Below are positions 8,246 through 16,290 of a stretch of DNA of 64,000 nucleotides, one piece after another; the stretch's first letter is position 1; each line of letters begins with the position of its first letter. Source of the DNA: Wenxinia saemankumensis (GTDB lineage Bacteria; Pseudomonadota; Alphaproteobacteria; Rhodobacterales; Rhodobacteraceae); NCBI RefSeq assembly GCF_900141735.1, contig NZ_FQYO01000001.1, forward strand, positions 310,001 through 374,000. The letters run 5' to 3'. The notes beneath the pieces were generated by a model. The model ran no database searches. It saw nothing but the letters and a program-made list of their open reading frames with translations, and had not been told where the DNA came from. Both the position numbers and the translations under genes were made by a program.

Positions 8246-10044
8246 GCGATCCCGCCCGCGACCTGCTCGATCCCGCCGATCCGCCCGAACGGCAGGTCGC
8301 CAAGCTGGCCGAGATCTGCGGCGCGCTGATGCGCCGGGCCGAACAGCTCGACGACGGGCGCGGCGCGGCCTACGCCCAGTTCGAGCGCGCCGTCCTGCTG
8401 GAGGAGCAGGTCCGCGAGCGCACCCGCGACCTCGAACGCACGCTCGACCTGCTCAACCTGTCAAATGCCCGCCTCGCCGACGCGACCCGCGCGGCCGAGG
8501 CGGCGCATGCCCATCTCGCCGGCGCGATCGAGACCATCCAGGACGGGTTCGGCCTGTTCGACGGCGAGGACCGCATGGTCCTGTGCAATTCCCGGTTCGG
8601 GATGCACCTGCCGGACGTGCGGGCGCGGCTGCGCCCCGGGATGGCGTTCTCGGACTATGTCGCCGCCATCTCGGTCTCGCCCGGGCTCGACCTGCCCGCC
8701 GGGACCGGCCCCGCCGACTGGGCGGTGGAGCGGCTGGCCCGGCACGGGCAGGAGCATACGCTCTTCACCGTGCGGCTGCGCGGCGACCGCTGGCTGCAGG
8801 TCGGCGAGCACCGGATGGCCGGCGGCGAGACGGTCGTGGTGCAGACCGACGTCTCCGACATCCTGCGCGCCGAGCGCGAGGACCGGGACAAGGTGCTCGA
8901 CGACCAGGCGCGGCTGGTGCGCGCGACGCTCGGGCATCTCGCCCAGGGGGTCGCGGTGTTCGACGCGCGGGGGCGGCTCGCCGTGTTCAACGACCGTCTG
9001 GGCGAGATGCTGTCGATCCCCCGCACCGCCCTGCGCCCCGGCCTCGACGCGGCGGTCCTGGTGGGGCGGCTGCGGGCGCAGGTGCGGATGGACCCGCCGA
9101 TGGATGCCGACGCGCTGGCCCGGTGGATCGCCCGCCCCGGCGCGCGGGGGCGGATCGAGTTCGGCTTCCGCCGCGGCGCGGGACAGTTCTTCGACGGGCT
9201 GGGCGACGCGATGCCCGATGGCGGCTTCGTTCTGTCGATCACCGATGTCAGCGCCGAGCGGGCGGCGGCCCTCGCCCTGCGCGAGGCCCGCGACCGGCTG
9301 GAGGAACGGGTCGCGGCCCGGACGCTGGAACTCGGCGACGCGCTCGCCGCCGCCGAGCGCGCCAATGCCGCCCGCTCGCGGTTCGTGGCCGCCGCCTCGC
9401 ACGACCTGCTGCAGCCGCTCTCGGCGGCGAAGCTCTACATCGGCTCGCTGATCGAGGACTCCCCGCAGGACGAGGAGAGGTCCGTCGCGGCCAAGGCGCT
9501 CGGCGCGCTCGCCTCGGTGGAGGAGATCATCGCCGCACTGCTCGATATCTCGCGGCTGGAATCGGGGCGGGCCAGCGTACAGGTGGGCGAGATCGCGCTC
9601 GGCCCCTTGCTCGCGCGGCTGGCCGACGAGTTCGCGCCGGTCGCGGCGGCCAAGGGGCTGCGGCTGACCGTCCGCCCGACCGCGGCGCGGGTGCGGAGCG
9701 ATCCGGCCTATCTGCGGCGGATCCTGCAGAACCTCATCTCCAACGCGGTGCGCTACACCGAGACCGGCCGGGTGCTGGTGGGTCTGCGGCGCGCCCCCGG
9801 CGGCTGGCGGGTCGTCGTGGCCGATACCGGTCCCGGCATCCCGGTGGAGGAGCAGCAGAACGTCTTCCGCGAGTTCCACCGCATCGGTCCCCGCGCCTCG
9901 GCGAGCGAGGGGCTGGGCCTCGGCCTCGCCATCGTCGACCGCGCCTGCGCGATGCTGGGCCATCCGCTCGACCTGCGCTCGGTGCCGGGTCGCGGCACGT
10001 CCTTCTGCGTGACGCTCCGCGCGGCGGGCCCGGCCCGCCTCTGA
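8242..10044 (+). CDS. PAS-domain sensor histidine kinase, NahK-like
   Basis: 600 residues with no membrane helix, so probably cytoplasmic. A coiled coil near residues 45-90 (EEQVRERTRDLERTLDLL) leads to two PAS-like domains, the first starting ETIQDGFGLFDGEDRM and the second GHLAQGVAVFDARGRL. A second coiled coil precedes the phosphoacceptor His387 in AASHDLLQPLSAAKLY. The HATPase domain shows LQNLISNAVRYTE, VADTGPGIP and GLGLGLAIVDRA. The H-box type matches NahK/ErcS'-like kinases, but the C-terminal receiver found in many of them is missing. The partner is probably the separate regulator at 6286. It overlaps the NosP-type gene by 4 bases. Confidence 0.9.
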   Translation: MSDPARDLLDPADPPERQVAKLAEICGALMRRAEQLDDGRGAAYAQFERAVLLEEQVRERTRDLERTLDLLNLSNARLADATRAAEAAHAHLAGAIETIQDGFGLFDGEDRMVLCNSRFGMHLPDVRARLRPGMAFSDYVAAISVSPGLDLPAGTGPADWAVERLARHGQEHTLFTVRLRGDRWLQVGEHRMAGGETVVVQTDVSDILRAEREDRDKVLDDQARLVRATLGHLAQGVAVFDARGRLAVFNDRLGEMLSIPRTALRPGLDAAVLVGRLRAQVRMDPPMDADALARWIARPGARGRIEFGFRRGAGQFFDGLGDAMPDGGFVLSITDVSAERAAALALREARDRLEERVAARTLELGDALAAAERANAARSRFVAAASHDLLQPLSAAKLYIGSLIEDSPQDEERSVAAKALGALASVEEIIAALLDISRLESGRASVQVGEIALGPLLARLADEFAPVAAAKGLRLTVRPTAARVRSDPAYLRRILQNLISNAVRYTETGRVLVGLRRAPGGWRVVVADTGPGIPVEEQQNVFREFHRIGPRASASEGLGLGLAIVDRACAMLGHPLDLRSVPGRGTSFCVTLRAAGPARL

Positions 10045-10451
10045 CCCCGCGGGGCGACCTCCCTACCACGCTTCCGGTGCGTCCGGGCGGGCCAGCGCCG
10101 CCGGGGAAGTCGGCGGGCCACGATCGGACCGGAAGGTCGGCGGGCCACGGTCCGACCGGAAAGTCGGCGGGCCACGATCGGACCGGAAGGTCGGCGGGCC
10201 ACGGTCCGACCGGAAAGTCGGCGGGCCACGATCGGACCGGAAGGTCGGCGGGCTACGGTCCGACCGGAAGGTCGGCGGGACACGATCCGACCGGGCACGC
10301 CGTGATCCGGAGGGAGGCGGGCCCCCGGGCAAAGCCGCCCCCCCACCGGCAGGCCTGCCGGTGAGGGCGGCCCCGGCGGTGCGGACCGGGTGCCGACCCG
10401 GCGTTCGCATCCCTCGACGGGACGACAGGCGCGCCCGCCGAACCGCCTCCC
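10045..10451. other. Intergenic region dominated by a repeat array
   Basis: The 407 bp between two converging genes. About half is the 27-bp array described separately; the remainder is GC-rich sequence without a recognisable gene. The long reading frames across it exist because 27 is a multiple of three. Confidence 0.7.
10106..10294. repeat. 27-bp tandem array, seven units, two alternating types
   Basis: Seven contiguous 27-base units. Type A reads GTCGGCGGGCCACGATCGG and type B GTCGGCGGGCCACGGTCCG at the same positions. They alternate A-B-A-B-A-B, with a variant last unit, so the higher-order period is 54 bp. Each junction forms a hairpin: CCGACC-GGAA-GGTCGG after B units and GACC-GGAA-GGTC after A units, with a GGAA tetraloop. 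The array lies 62 bp after the kinase stop codon. Confidence 0.9.
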
Positions 10452-11195
10452 CTAGCGGGCCAGCCAGCCGCCGTCGACGTTCAGCACCGCGCCGGTGACG
10501 TAGTCGGCCGCCGGCGAGCAGAGGAAGGCCGTGGCGCCGGCGATGTCGGCCGGATCGCCCCAGCGCCCGGCGGGGATGCGCTCGAGTATGGCCTTCGACC
10601 GCTCGGGATCGGCACGCAGCGCCTCGGTATTGTTCGTCGCGATGTAGCCGGGCGCGATTGCGTTGACGGTGATCCCCTTGCCCGCCCATTCGTTGGCCAG
10701 CACCTTGGTCAGCCCCGCCACGCCGTGCTTCGAGGCGGTGTAGGACGGCACGCGGATTCCCCCCTGGAAGGACAGCAGCGAGGCGACGTTGACGACCTTG
10801 CCGGACGCTCCCCGCGCGATCAGCTCGCGGCCGAAGGCCTGCGCGGTGAAGAACACCGCCTTGAGGTTCACGTCGATCACGTCGTCCCAGTCGGCCTCGG
10901 TGAAATCGACGCTGTCGGCGCGGCGGATGATGCCGGCATTGTTGACGAGCAGGTCGTAGCCCGCCCCCGCGAACAGGCCCGTCGCCGCCATCGGGTCGGC
11001 GAGATCGAGGCGGATCTGGTCCCCCTGCCCGCCCGCCGCCGCGATCCTCTCCACCGTCTCGTCGCAGGACCGCCGGCCCGCGGCGGTCACTTGCGCGCCC
11101 TCCTCGGCGAGGGCCAGCGCGATCGCCTGCCCGATCCCGGTATTGGCCCCGGTGACGAGGGCGCGGCGCCCCTCGAGCGAGAATCTGCGGCTCAT
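10452..11195 (-). CDS. kduD: 2-dehydro-3-deoxy-D-gluconate 5-dehydrogenase
   Basis: 247 residues, short-chain dehydrogenase. KduD interconverts 3-deoxy-glycero-2,5-hexodiulosonate and 2-keto-3-deoxygluconate in uronate breakdown. The cofactor loop TGANTGIG is at residues 15-22 and NNAG at 85-88. The catalytic Ser139, Tyr152 and Lys156 lie in NVASLLSF and SYTASK. KduD-specific stretches include AGIIRRADSV, GYIATNNTEALRAD and RIPAGRWG. The start at 11195 follows GCAGGAGAGACC. It lies downstream of the isomerase gene on the same strand, 63 bp away, and is probably co-transcribed with it. Confidence 0.9.
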   Translation of the reverse strand: MSRRFSLEGRRALVTGANTGIGQAIALALAEEGAQVTAAGRRSCDETVERIAAAGGQGDQIRLDLADPMAATGLFAGAGYDLLVNNAGIIRRADSVDFTEADWDDVIDVNLKAVFFTAQAFGRELIARGASGKVVNVASLLSFQGGIRVPSYTASKHGVAGLTKVLANEWAGKGITVNAIAPGYIATNNTEALRADPERSKAILERIPAGRWGDPADIAGATAFLCSPAADYVTGAVLNVDGGWLAR

Positions 11196-11258
11196 GACGG
11201 TCTCTCCTGCGCGTGACGGCGGCACCCTAGCGGGCCGGGCCGGGATGGCCAGCGGCGA

Positions 11259-12056
11259 TCAGGGGGTGAAGGCGGCGCGGAACGCCTCCAGCGCGGCCTC
11301 GGACTCGCCCGATGCCCAGGCCTCCAGCGTGACGGGACCGGCATAGCCCATCGCGGCGAGGCCCCGCGCCACGGCGGGCCAGGCCACCTCGCCCGTGCCC
11401 GGCTCGTAGCGGCCGGGATTGTCCGCCACCTGCACCTCGCCGATGAAGGGCAGGCATTTCTCCGCCCAGCGCAGCAGGTCCCCCTCGCCCAGCTGCGTGT
11501 GGTAGAGGTCGAGGTTCATCCGCAGCTCCGGCCGGTCCACCGAGGCGACCAGCGCGAGCACATCGGCCGTCCGGGCGAGCGGCACGCCCGGATGGTCGAG
11601 CGGGTTGAGGTTCTCCAGCGCGAAGGTCACGCCGAGGTCGGCGCCGAGATCGGCGAGCCGCTCCAGCGTGTCCCGCGCCCGCATCCAGGTCGCGCCCGTC
11701 GGCGCCTCGATCGCGGTCAGCGGCCGCCCGCCCTCGCCCAGGGCCGAGCCGGTGATGCAGAGCCGCTCCACCCCCAGCCGCAGACCCGCCTCGGCATGGG
11801 TCCGGGCGCTGGCCAGCAGCCGCGTCGCCCCGTCCTCCGTCGCGATGTCGCCGTCCGCGGCGGCGTTCATGATCGTGAACCAGGCGCCGGTGCGCCTCAG
11901 CTCCTCGATCCCGTCGGGGATCTGCCACAGGCCGATGCCGAACCCCATCTCCGCCAGCCGCGCCACGCGCCAGGGCAGCGGCCGATCGGGCCAGAGCATC
12001 TCCGCGCAGGCTGCCAGGCGGAATGGCTCCGCGCCCCCGGTCCCGGTCTCGGTCAT
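11259..12056 (-). CDS. TIM-barrel sugar isomerase/epimerase (hydroxypyruvate isomerase-like)
   Basis: 265 residues of the xylose isomerase-like TIM-barrel superfamily. Metal-binding acidic residues of this fold are visible in FALENLNPLDHPGV (Glu), RMNLDLYHTQLGEG (Asp and His), GEVQVADNPGRYEPG and TLEAWASGE (final Glu). This pattern, with the PGRYEPGTGE segment, is typical of hydroxypyruvate isomerase and related epimerases. The start at 12056 follows GAGGGAGGATGC. Paired with kduD, it may act on a uronate-derived or other keto-sugar. The exact substrate cannot be assigned. Confidence 0.75.
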   Translation of the reverse strand: MTETGTGGAEPFRLAACAEMLWPDRPLPWRVARLAEMGFGIGLWQIPDGIEELRRTGAWFTIMNAAADGDIATEDGATRLLASARTHAEAGLRLGVERLCITGSALGEGGRPLTAIEAPTGATWMRARDTLERLADLGADLGVTFALENLNPLDHPGVPLARTADVLALVASVDRPELRMNLDLYHTQLGEGDLLRWAEKCLPFIGEVQVADNPGRYEPGTGEVAWPAVARGLAAMGYAGPVTLEAWASGESEAALEAFRAAFTP

Positions 12057-12193
12057 CGTCGCATCCTCCCTCGGCGATCCGCACCGTGACCTGCGCCGCA
12101 GGAAAGGTCCACCGCCCGGAGCAGCGGCACGCCGCCCCGGCCCCGGCCCCGCCGGCGCGCGCGCCCTGCCCAAGCGGGCGCCAATCGCCCCTG

Positions 12194-12225
12194 CCGCCGC
12201 GTAAAACGTGGGCGTTTCGCGGCGG
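12194..12225. promoter_or_regulatory. Strong hairpin between divergent genes
   Basis: CCGCCGCG (12194-12201) pairs with CGCGGCGG (12218-12225). Inside, AAACG and CGTTT pair around a TGGG loop, giving a 13-bp stem with a two-base bulge. It lies in the 402-bp gap (12057-12458) between the isomerase gene and urtA, where I see no other feature. It could be a regulator site or a transcription block upstream of urtA. Confidence 0.45.
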
Positions 12226-12458
12226 GCCCCGCCGCCGCGCCGCGCCGCCGCTGGTCACCGGAGCGGGCCCGGCGCCTCATCCGACCGCCGGGACGGAGAG
12301 ACCGGTGCCGGACGACCCCCGCGCCACTGTCATGGATCATGCGAGGGCCGCCCGGGCTGCAACGAGGAACCGCTGCGACGGGGGATATAGCGGGCGAGCG
12401 GGCGCGGTCACGCGCCGCCATCCCGGACCCGACCGGCACAACGATGGGGACGATACCC

Positions 12459-13751
12459 GTGAAGACTACGCATCTGACATCCGCTCTCGCCGCGGCGGCG
12501 GCGCTCGTGGGCGGCGCCGCGCTCGCGCAGGAGAGCTGCGAGGACCCGATCCGGGTTGGCGTGCTGCACTCGCTCTCGGGAACGATGGCGATCTCGGAGA
12601 CGACGCTCAAGGACGCGATGGAGATGCTGATCGCGCAGCAGAACGAGGCCGGCGGGCTGCTCGGCTGCGAGATCGAGGCGGTCGTGGTCGACCCCGCCTC
12701 GGACTGGCCCCGCTTCGCCGAACTCGCCCGGCAGCTGATCGAGGTCGACGAGGTCGACGTGATCTTCGGCAACTGGACGAGCGTCAGCCGCAAGTCGGTC
12801 CTGCCGGTGCTGGAAGAGCTGAACGGCCTGCTCTTCTACCCCGTCCAGTACGAGGGCGAGGAAAGCTCGCGCAACGTGTTCTACACCGGCGCCGCGCCGA
12901 ACCAGCAGGCGATTCCGGCGGTCGACTACTTCCTCGAGGAGCTGGGCGTCGAGAAGTTCGCCCTGCTCGGCACCGACTACGTCTATCCCCGCACGACGAA
13001 CAACATCCTCGAGAGCTACCTGCAGGAGCAGGGCATCGCGAGCGAGGACATCTTCGTCAACTACACCCCCTTCAGCCATTCCGACTGGTCGACCATCGTC
13101 GCCGACGTGATCGAGCTGGGCGCCGATGGCAGCCAGGTCGGCGTGATCTCGACCATCAACGGCGACGCCAATATCGGCTTCTACACCGAGCTGGCGGCGC
13201 AGGGCGTGAGCGCGGACGACATTCCCGTCGTCGCCTTCTCGGTCGGCGAGGAGGAGCTGTCGGGCCTCGACACGTCGAACCTCGAGGGGCATCTCGCGGC
13301 CTGGAACTACTTCATGAGCGCCGACACCCCCGAGAACGCCGAGTTCATCGCCGCCTGGCACGAATTCATCGGCGACGAGGCCCGCGTCACCAACGACCCG
13401 ATGGAGGCTCACTACATCGGCTTCAACATGTGGGTGAACGCGGTCGAGGAAGCGGGCACCACCGATGTCGACGCCGTGCGCGAGGCGATGTGGGGCCAGG
13501 AATTCCCGAACCTGACCGGCGGGACGGCCGTGATGGGCACCAACCATCACCTGTCGAAGCCCGTCCTGATCGGCGAGATCCGCGCCGACGGCCAGTTCGA
13601 CATCATCTCGCAGACCGATCCCGTCCCCGGGGATGCCTGGACCGACTACCTGCCCGACTCGGCGGTCCTGGAATCCGACTGGGAGACGCTGGAATGCGGG
13701 ATGTACAACACCGAGACCGAGACCTGCGTCCAGCTCACCTCCAACTACTGA
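12459..13751 (+). CDS. urtA: Urea ABC transporter, substrate-binding protein
   Basis: 430 residues. A secretion signal (MKTTHLTSALAAAAALVGGAALAQ) precedes the mature binding protein of the branched-chain amino acid/amide type. Characteristic UrtA stretches include VGVLHSLSGTMAISETTL, FGNWTSVSRKSVLPV, FYPVQYEGEE, GTDYVYPRTTN and MEAHYIGFNMWV. I chose GTG 12459 because GGGGA ends 8 bases upstream and the signal peptide then starts cleanly. ATG 12444 is in frame but lacks a ribosome site. It is the first gene of urtABCDE. Urease genes are not in the window. In many bacteria this operon is induced by nitrogen limitation, but I could not place an NtrC site. Confidence 0.95.
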   Translation: MKTTHLTSALAAAAALVGGAALAQESCEDPIRVGVLHSLSGTMAISETTLKDAMEMLIAQQNEAGGLLGCEIEAVVVDPASDWPRFAELARQLIEVDEVDVIFGNWTSVSRKSVLPVLEELNGLLFYPVQYEGEESSRNVFYTGAAPNQQAIPAVDYFLEELGVEKFALLGTDYVYPRTTNNILESYLQEQGIASEDIFVNYTPFSHSDWSTIVADVIELGADGSQVGVISTINGDANIGFYTELAAQGVSADDIPVVAFSVGEEELSGLDTSNLEGHLAAWNYFMSADTPENAEFIAAWHEFIGDEARVTNDPMEAHYIGFNMWVNAVEEAGTTDVDAVREAMWGQEFPNLTGGTAVMGTNHHLSKPVLIGEIRADGQFDIISQTDPVPGDAWTDYLPDSAVLESDWETLECGMYNTETETCVQLTSNY

Positions 13752-13766
13752 GCTGACGCGGACACC

Positions 13767-13797
13767 CCCCGCGCCGCCGATCCCTCGCGGCGCGGGG
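13767..13797 (+). promoter_or_regulatory. Intercistronic hairpin after urtA
   Basis: CCCCGCGCCGC (13767-13777) and GCGGCGCGGGG (13787-13797) form an 11-bp perfect stem with a 9-base loop, directly after the binding-protein gene. Hairpins here usually protect the upstream mRNA or partly terminate, giving excess binding protein. Confidence 0.7.
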
Positions 13798-13833
13798 AAC
13801 CTTCCCCCCCCCTCACGCAACAGGCAGACCGTC

Positions 13834-15771
13834 ATGGCCCGTGCGCTCCTTCTCCTCGTGCTGATGGCTCTTCCCCTGGCGCTTCCCGCGCAGGAGCTGC
13901 AATCGCTGCTCCAGGCCCATGCCGAGGAGGTCGCCGATCCCTCGCGCTCCAGCGTCGACACCGTGCTCGACCCGCTGGTCGAGAGCGGCCTGCCGGCCGT
14001 CGCCACCTTCCTTGCCCGCTGGCAGGACCGCGAGGTGGTCCGCAATACCGGGGACGGGCTGTTCTACTACGCGGGCGGGACCGAGGGCGGCACCGTCACC
14101 CTGCTCGACATCGCCACTGGCGAGGCGGCGGGAGAGGCCCCGGCCGACGCGGTCGAGGAGATCCGCCCCAATGGCGGCGTCCGGCGCGAGATCGCGGGCG
14201 CCCTCGTCGCGTTCCAGCTGTCCGATCCTGACATTCGCGCCCGCCGCGCCGCCCTGGCCGAGATCGCCCGCAGCCCCGACGAGAGCCAGATCGAGCCGCT
14301 GCTTGACTCGCTCGCCGGCGAGGAGGACGACGCGATCCGGGCCGAGAAGGCGCGGCTCGTCGACATCCTGCGCGCCCGGTTCGGCGACGATACCGAGACG
14401 CGCGTCGCCGCGATCGAGGGGATGGCGGGCGACATGTCCACCACCGTCCGGGGCGCGCTGTCGCAGATCCTCGCCACCTCCGCCTACATCGACACGGCCG
14501 AACCCACGGGAAACGTCGCGCGCCTGCTGCGTCCCGGCACAGACATGACGATGGACGAGGCCTATGCCCGGCTCGTCAACGCGGGCCTCGCGCCGCCCCG
14601 CATCTCGCCCGAGCAGGTCCGGGCGGCGCTGATCGCCAACATCGCGGACGGCTCGGTGGGCGGCGAGCCCGTCTCCGCCCTGTCCTCCGACGCCGCCCGC
14701 ATCCGCGCCTACGAGGCGCTCGCCGCGCAGGGCCTCGCCGAGCCCTTCGTCACCGAGGAGGAGCTGCAGGCGGCGGTCGCGGCCCATGTCTTCGCCGAGG
14801 TCCACGACGAGGACGACCCGGCCGTCACGGACGCCGCCCGCGCGGTGCTGACGGGGATCGAGAGGAAGGTCGGCGTGAACCAGGCGGCGGACCTCGCGCT
14901 CGACGCGATCTCGCTCGCCTCGATCTACTTCCTCGCCGCGATCGGGCTCGCGATCACCTTCGGCGTGATGGGCGTCATCAACATGGCCCATGGCGAGTTC
15001 ATCATGATGGGGGCCTATACCGGCTACCTCGTCCAGACCGTCATTCCCGACTACACGCTGTCGCTGATCGTCGCCGTCCCTCTCGCCTTCGTGGTGGGGG
15101 CCGCCGCCGGGATCGCGATGGAGCGGCTGGTGATCCGCCACCTCTACAAGCGCCCGCTGGAGACGCTTCTCGCGACCTTCGGCGTCTCGATCGCGCTGCA
15201 GCAGCTGGCCAAGGTGATCTTCGGCACGCAGGCGCGGCCGCTGACCTCGCCCGCCTGGCTGAACGGTCAGCTCGCCTTCAACGAGATCGTGGCGATCAGC
15301 TACATCCGCGTCGCGATCTTCGTCCTGGCGCTGATCTTCTTCGGTCTGCTCCTCTTCATCCTCAGGCGCACCCGGCTGGGGCTGGAGGTGCGGGCGGTGA
15401 CGCAGAATCCCGGCATGGCCGGCTCCATGGGGATCGATCCGGGCCGGATCAACATGCTGACCTTCGCGCTCGGCTCGGGCATCGCGGGGATCGCGGGGGT
15501 GGCCATCGGCCTCTACGCGCAGGTCACCTCCGAGATGGGCGCCAACTACATCGTGCAGAGCTTCATGACCGTGGTCGTCGGCGGCGTCGGCAACATCTGG
15601 GGCACGCTGGCGGGCGCCGGCCTGATCGGCGTGCTGCAGAAGGGGATCGAATGGCTGAACCCGTCCAACACGCTGGCGGCGCAGACCTACATGATCCTCT
15701 TCATCATCCTGTTCATCCAGGTCCGGCCGAGGGGCATCGTCGCCCTCAAGGGCCGCGCGGCGGAGGCGTGA
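13834..15771 (+). CDS. urtB: Urea ABC transporter, permease UrtB
   Basis: 645 residues. A signal peptide (MARALLLLVLMALPLALPAQ) and a periplasmic extension of about 350 residues come first. The extension is rich in helical repeats such as DPDIRARRAALAEIARSP. The LivH-type permease domain starts near QAADLALDAISLASIYFL. It includes GVMGVINMAHGEFIMMGAY and the EAA-like region GLEVRAVTQNPGMAGSMGI. The long N-terminal extension is normal for UrtB and separates it from LivH. Its position after urtA and before urtC and urtD supports the assignment. Confidence 0.94.
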   Translation: MARALLLLVLMALPLALPAQELQSLLQAHAEEVADPSRSSVDTVLDPLVESGLPAVATFLARWQDREVVRNTGDGLFYYAGGTEGGTVTLLDIATGEAAGEAPADAVEEIRPNGGVRREIAGALVAFQLSDPDIRARRAALAEIARSPDESQIEPLLDSLAGEEDDAIRAEKARLVDILRARFGDDTETRVAAIEGMAGDMSTTVRGALSQILATSAYIDTAEPTGNVARLLRPGTDMTMDEAYARLVNAGLAPPRISPEQVRAALIANIADGSVGGEPVSALSSDAARIRAYEALAAQGLAEPFVTEEELQAAVAAHVFAEVHDEDDPAVTDAARAVLTGIERKVGVNQAADLALDAISLASIYFLAAIGLAITFGVMGVINMAHGEFIMMGAYTGYLVQTVIPDYTLSLIVAVPLAFVVGAAAGIAMERLVIRHLYKRPLETLLATFGVSIALQQLAKVIFGTQARPLTSPAWLNGQLAFNEIVAISYIRVAIFVLALIFFGLLLFILRRTRLGLEVRAVTQNPGMAGSMGIDPGRINMLTFALGSGIAGIAGVAIGLYAQVTSEMGANYIVQSFMTVVVGGVGNIWGTLAGAGLIGVLQKGIEWLNPSNTLAAQTYMILFIILFIQVRPRGIVALKGRAAEA

Positions 15772-15851
15772 GTCCATGACAGACACCCGTGGGACCGTTA
15801 TGATGACGCTGCGGCAGCAAACGGCCGCACGGATGGATGGAGATCGCTCCG

Positions 15852-16265
15852 ATGACCCGACGCCGACTGCCCTGCCTCGCCGCGCTGCTCGCGCTCGCCG
15901 CCCCGCCCGCGATGGCGGACGGGTTCGGATTCCGCACCCCGTCGGGCAACATCTACTGCAACGGCTCGGTCGACGGCGGCGACCTGTCCTGCACGATCGT
16001 CTCACGCGATACGGGATCCGCCCCGGCGGGGATCGCCTGCCCGGCGGGGAACGAGCTGCACGTCGACATGCTGCAGACCGGGGCCGTCCGGGCCGGCTGC
16101 GGCGGGCCCTCGGGCCGGCCCTCCGCCTACACGGATGTCGCGGAATACGGCGCCACGGCCGCCTTCGGCCGGATCAGCTGCGTCTCGCAGCGGACCGGGT
16201 TCGAGTGCCGGAACGCGGACGGACGGGGCTTCCTGCTGTCGCGGGCCGCGCAGCGGATCTGGTGA
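15852..16265 (+). CDS. Small secreted protein, DUF6636 type
   Basis: 137 residues. A signal peptide (RRLPCLAALLALAAPPAMA) is followed by FGFRTPSGNIYCNGS, the hallmark of DUF6636. The mature part has six cysteines (in IYCNG, LSCTI, IACPA, AGCGG, ISCVS and FECRN), consistent with disulfides in the periplasm. The start at 15852 follows GGAG with 9-base spacing; ATG 15837 in the same frame is not supported by a ribosome site. The function of this family is unknown. It is unusual that it sits inside the urt operon, 80 bp after urtB and 25 bp before urtC. Confidence 0.8.
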   Translation: MTRRRLPCLAALLALAAPPAMADGFGFRTPSGNIYCNGSVDGGDLSCTIVSRDTGSAPAGIACPAGNELHVDMLQTGAVRAGCGGPSGRPSAYTDVAEYGATAAFGRISCVSQRTGFECRNADGRGFLLSRAAQRIW

Positions 16266-16290
16266 CCGCGGCGGGACGGGGGGCGGCGCG

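Noticed and set aside
10063-10689. Long repetitive proteins (FRSDRGPPT-type and GHDRTGRSAG-type) across the 27-bp array
   Set aside because: All frames stay open because the unit is 27 bp. They run into neighbouring genes in wrong frames and have no start signals.
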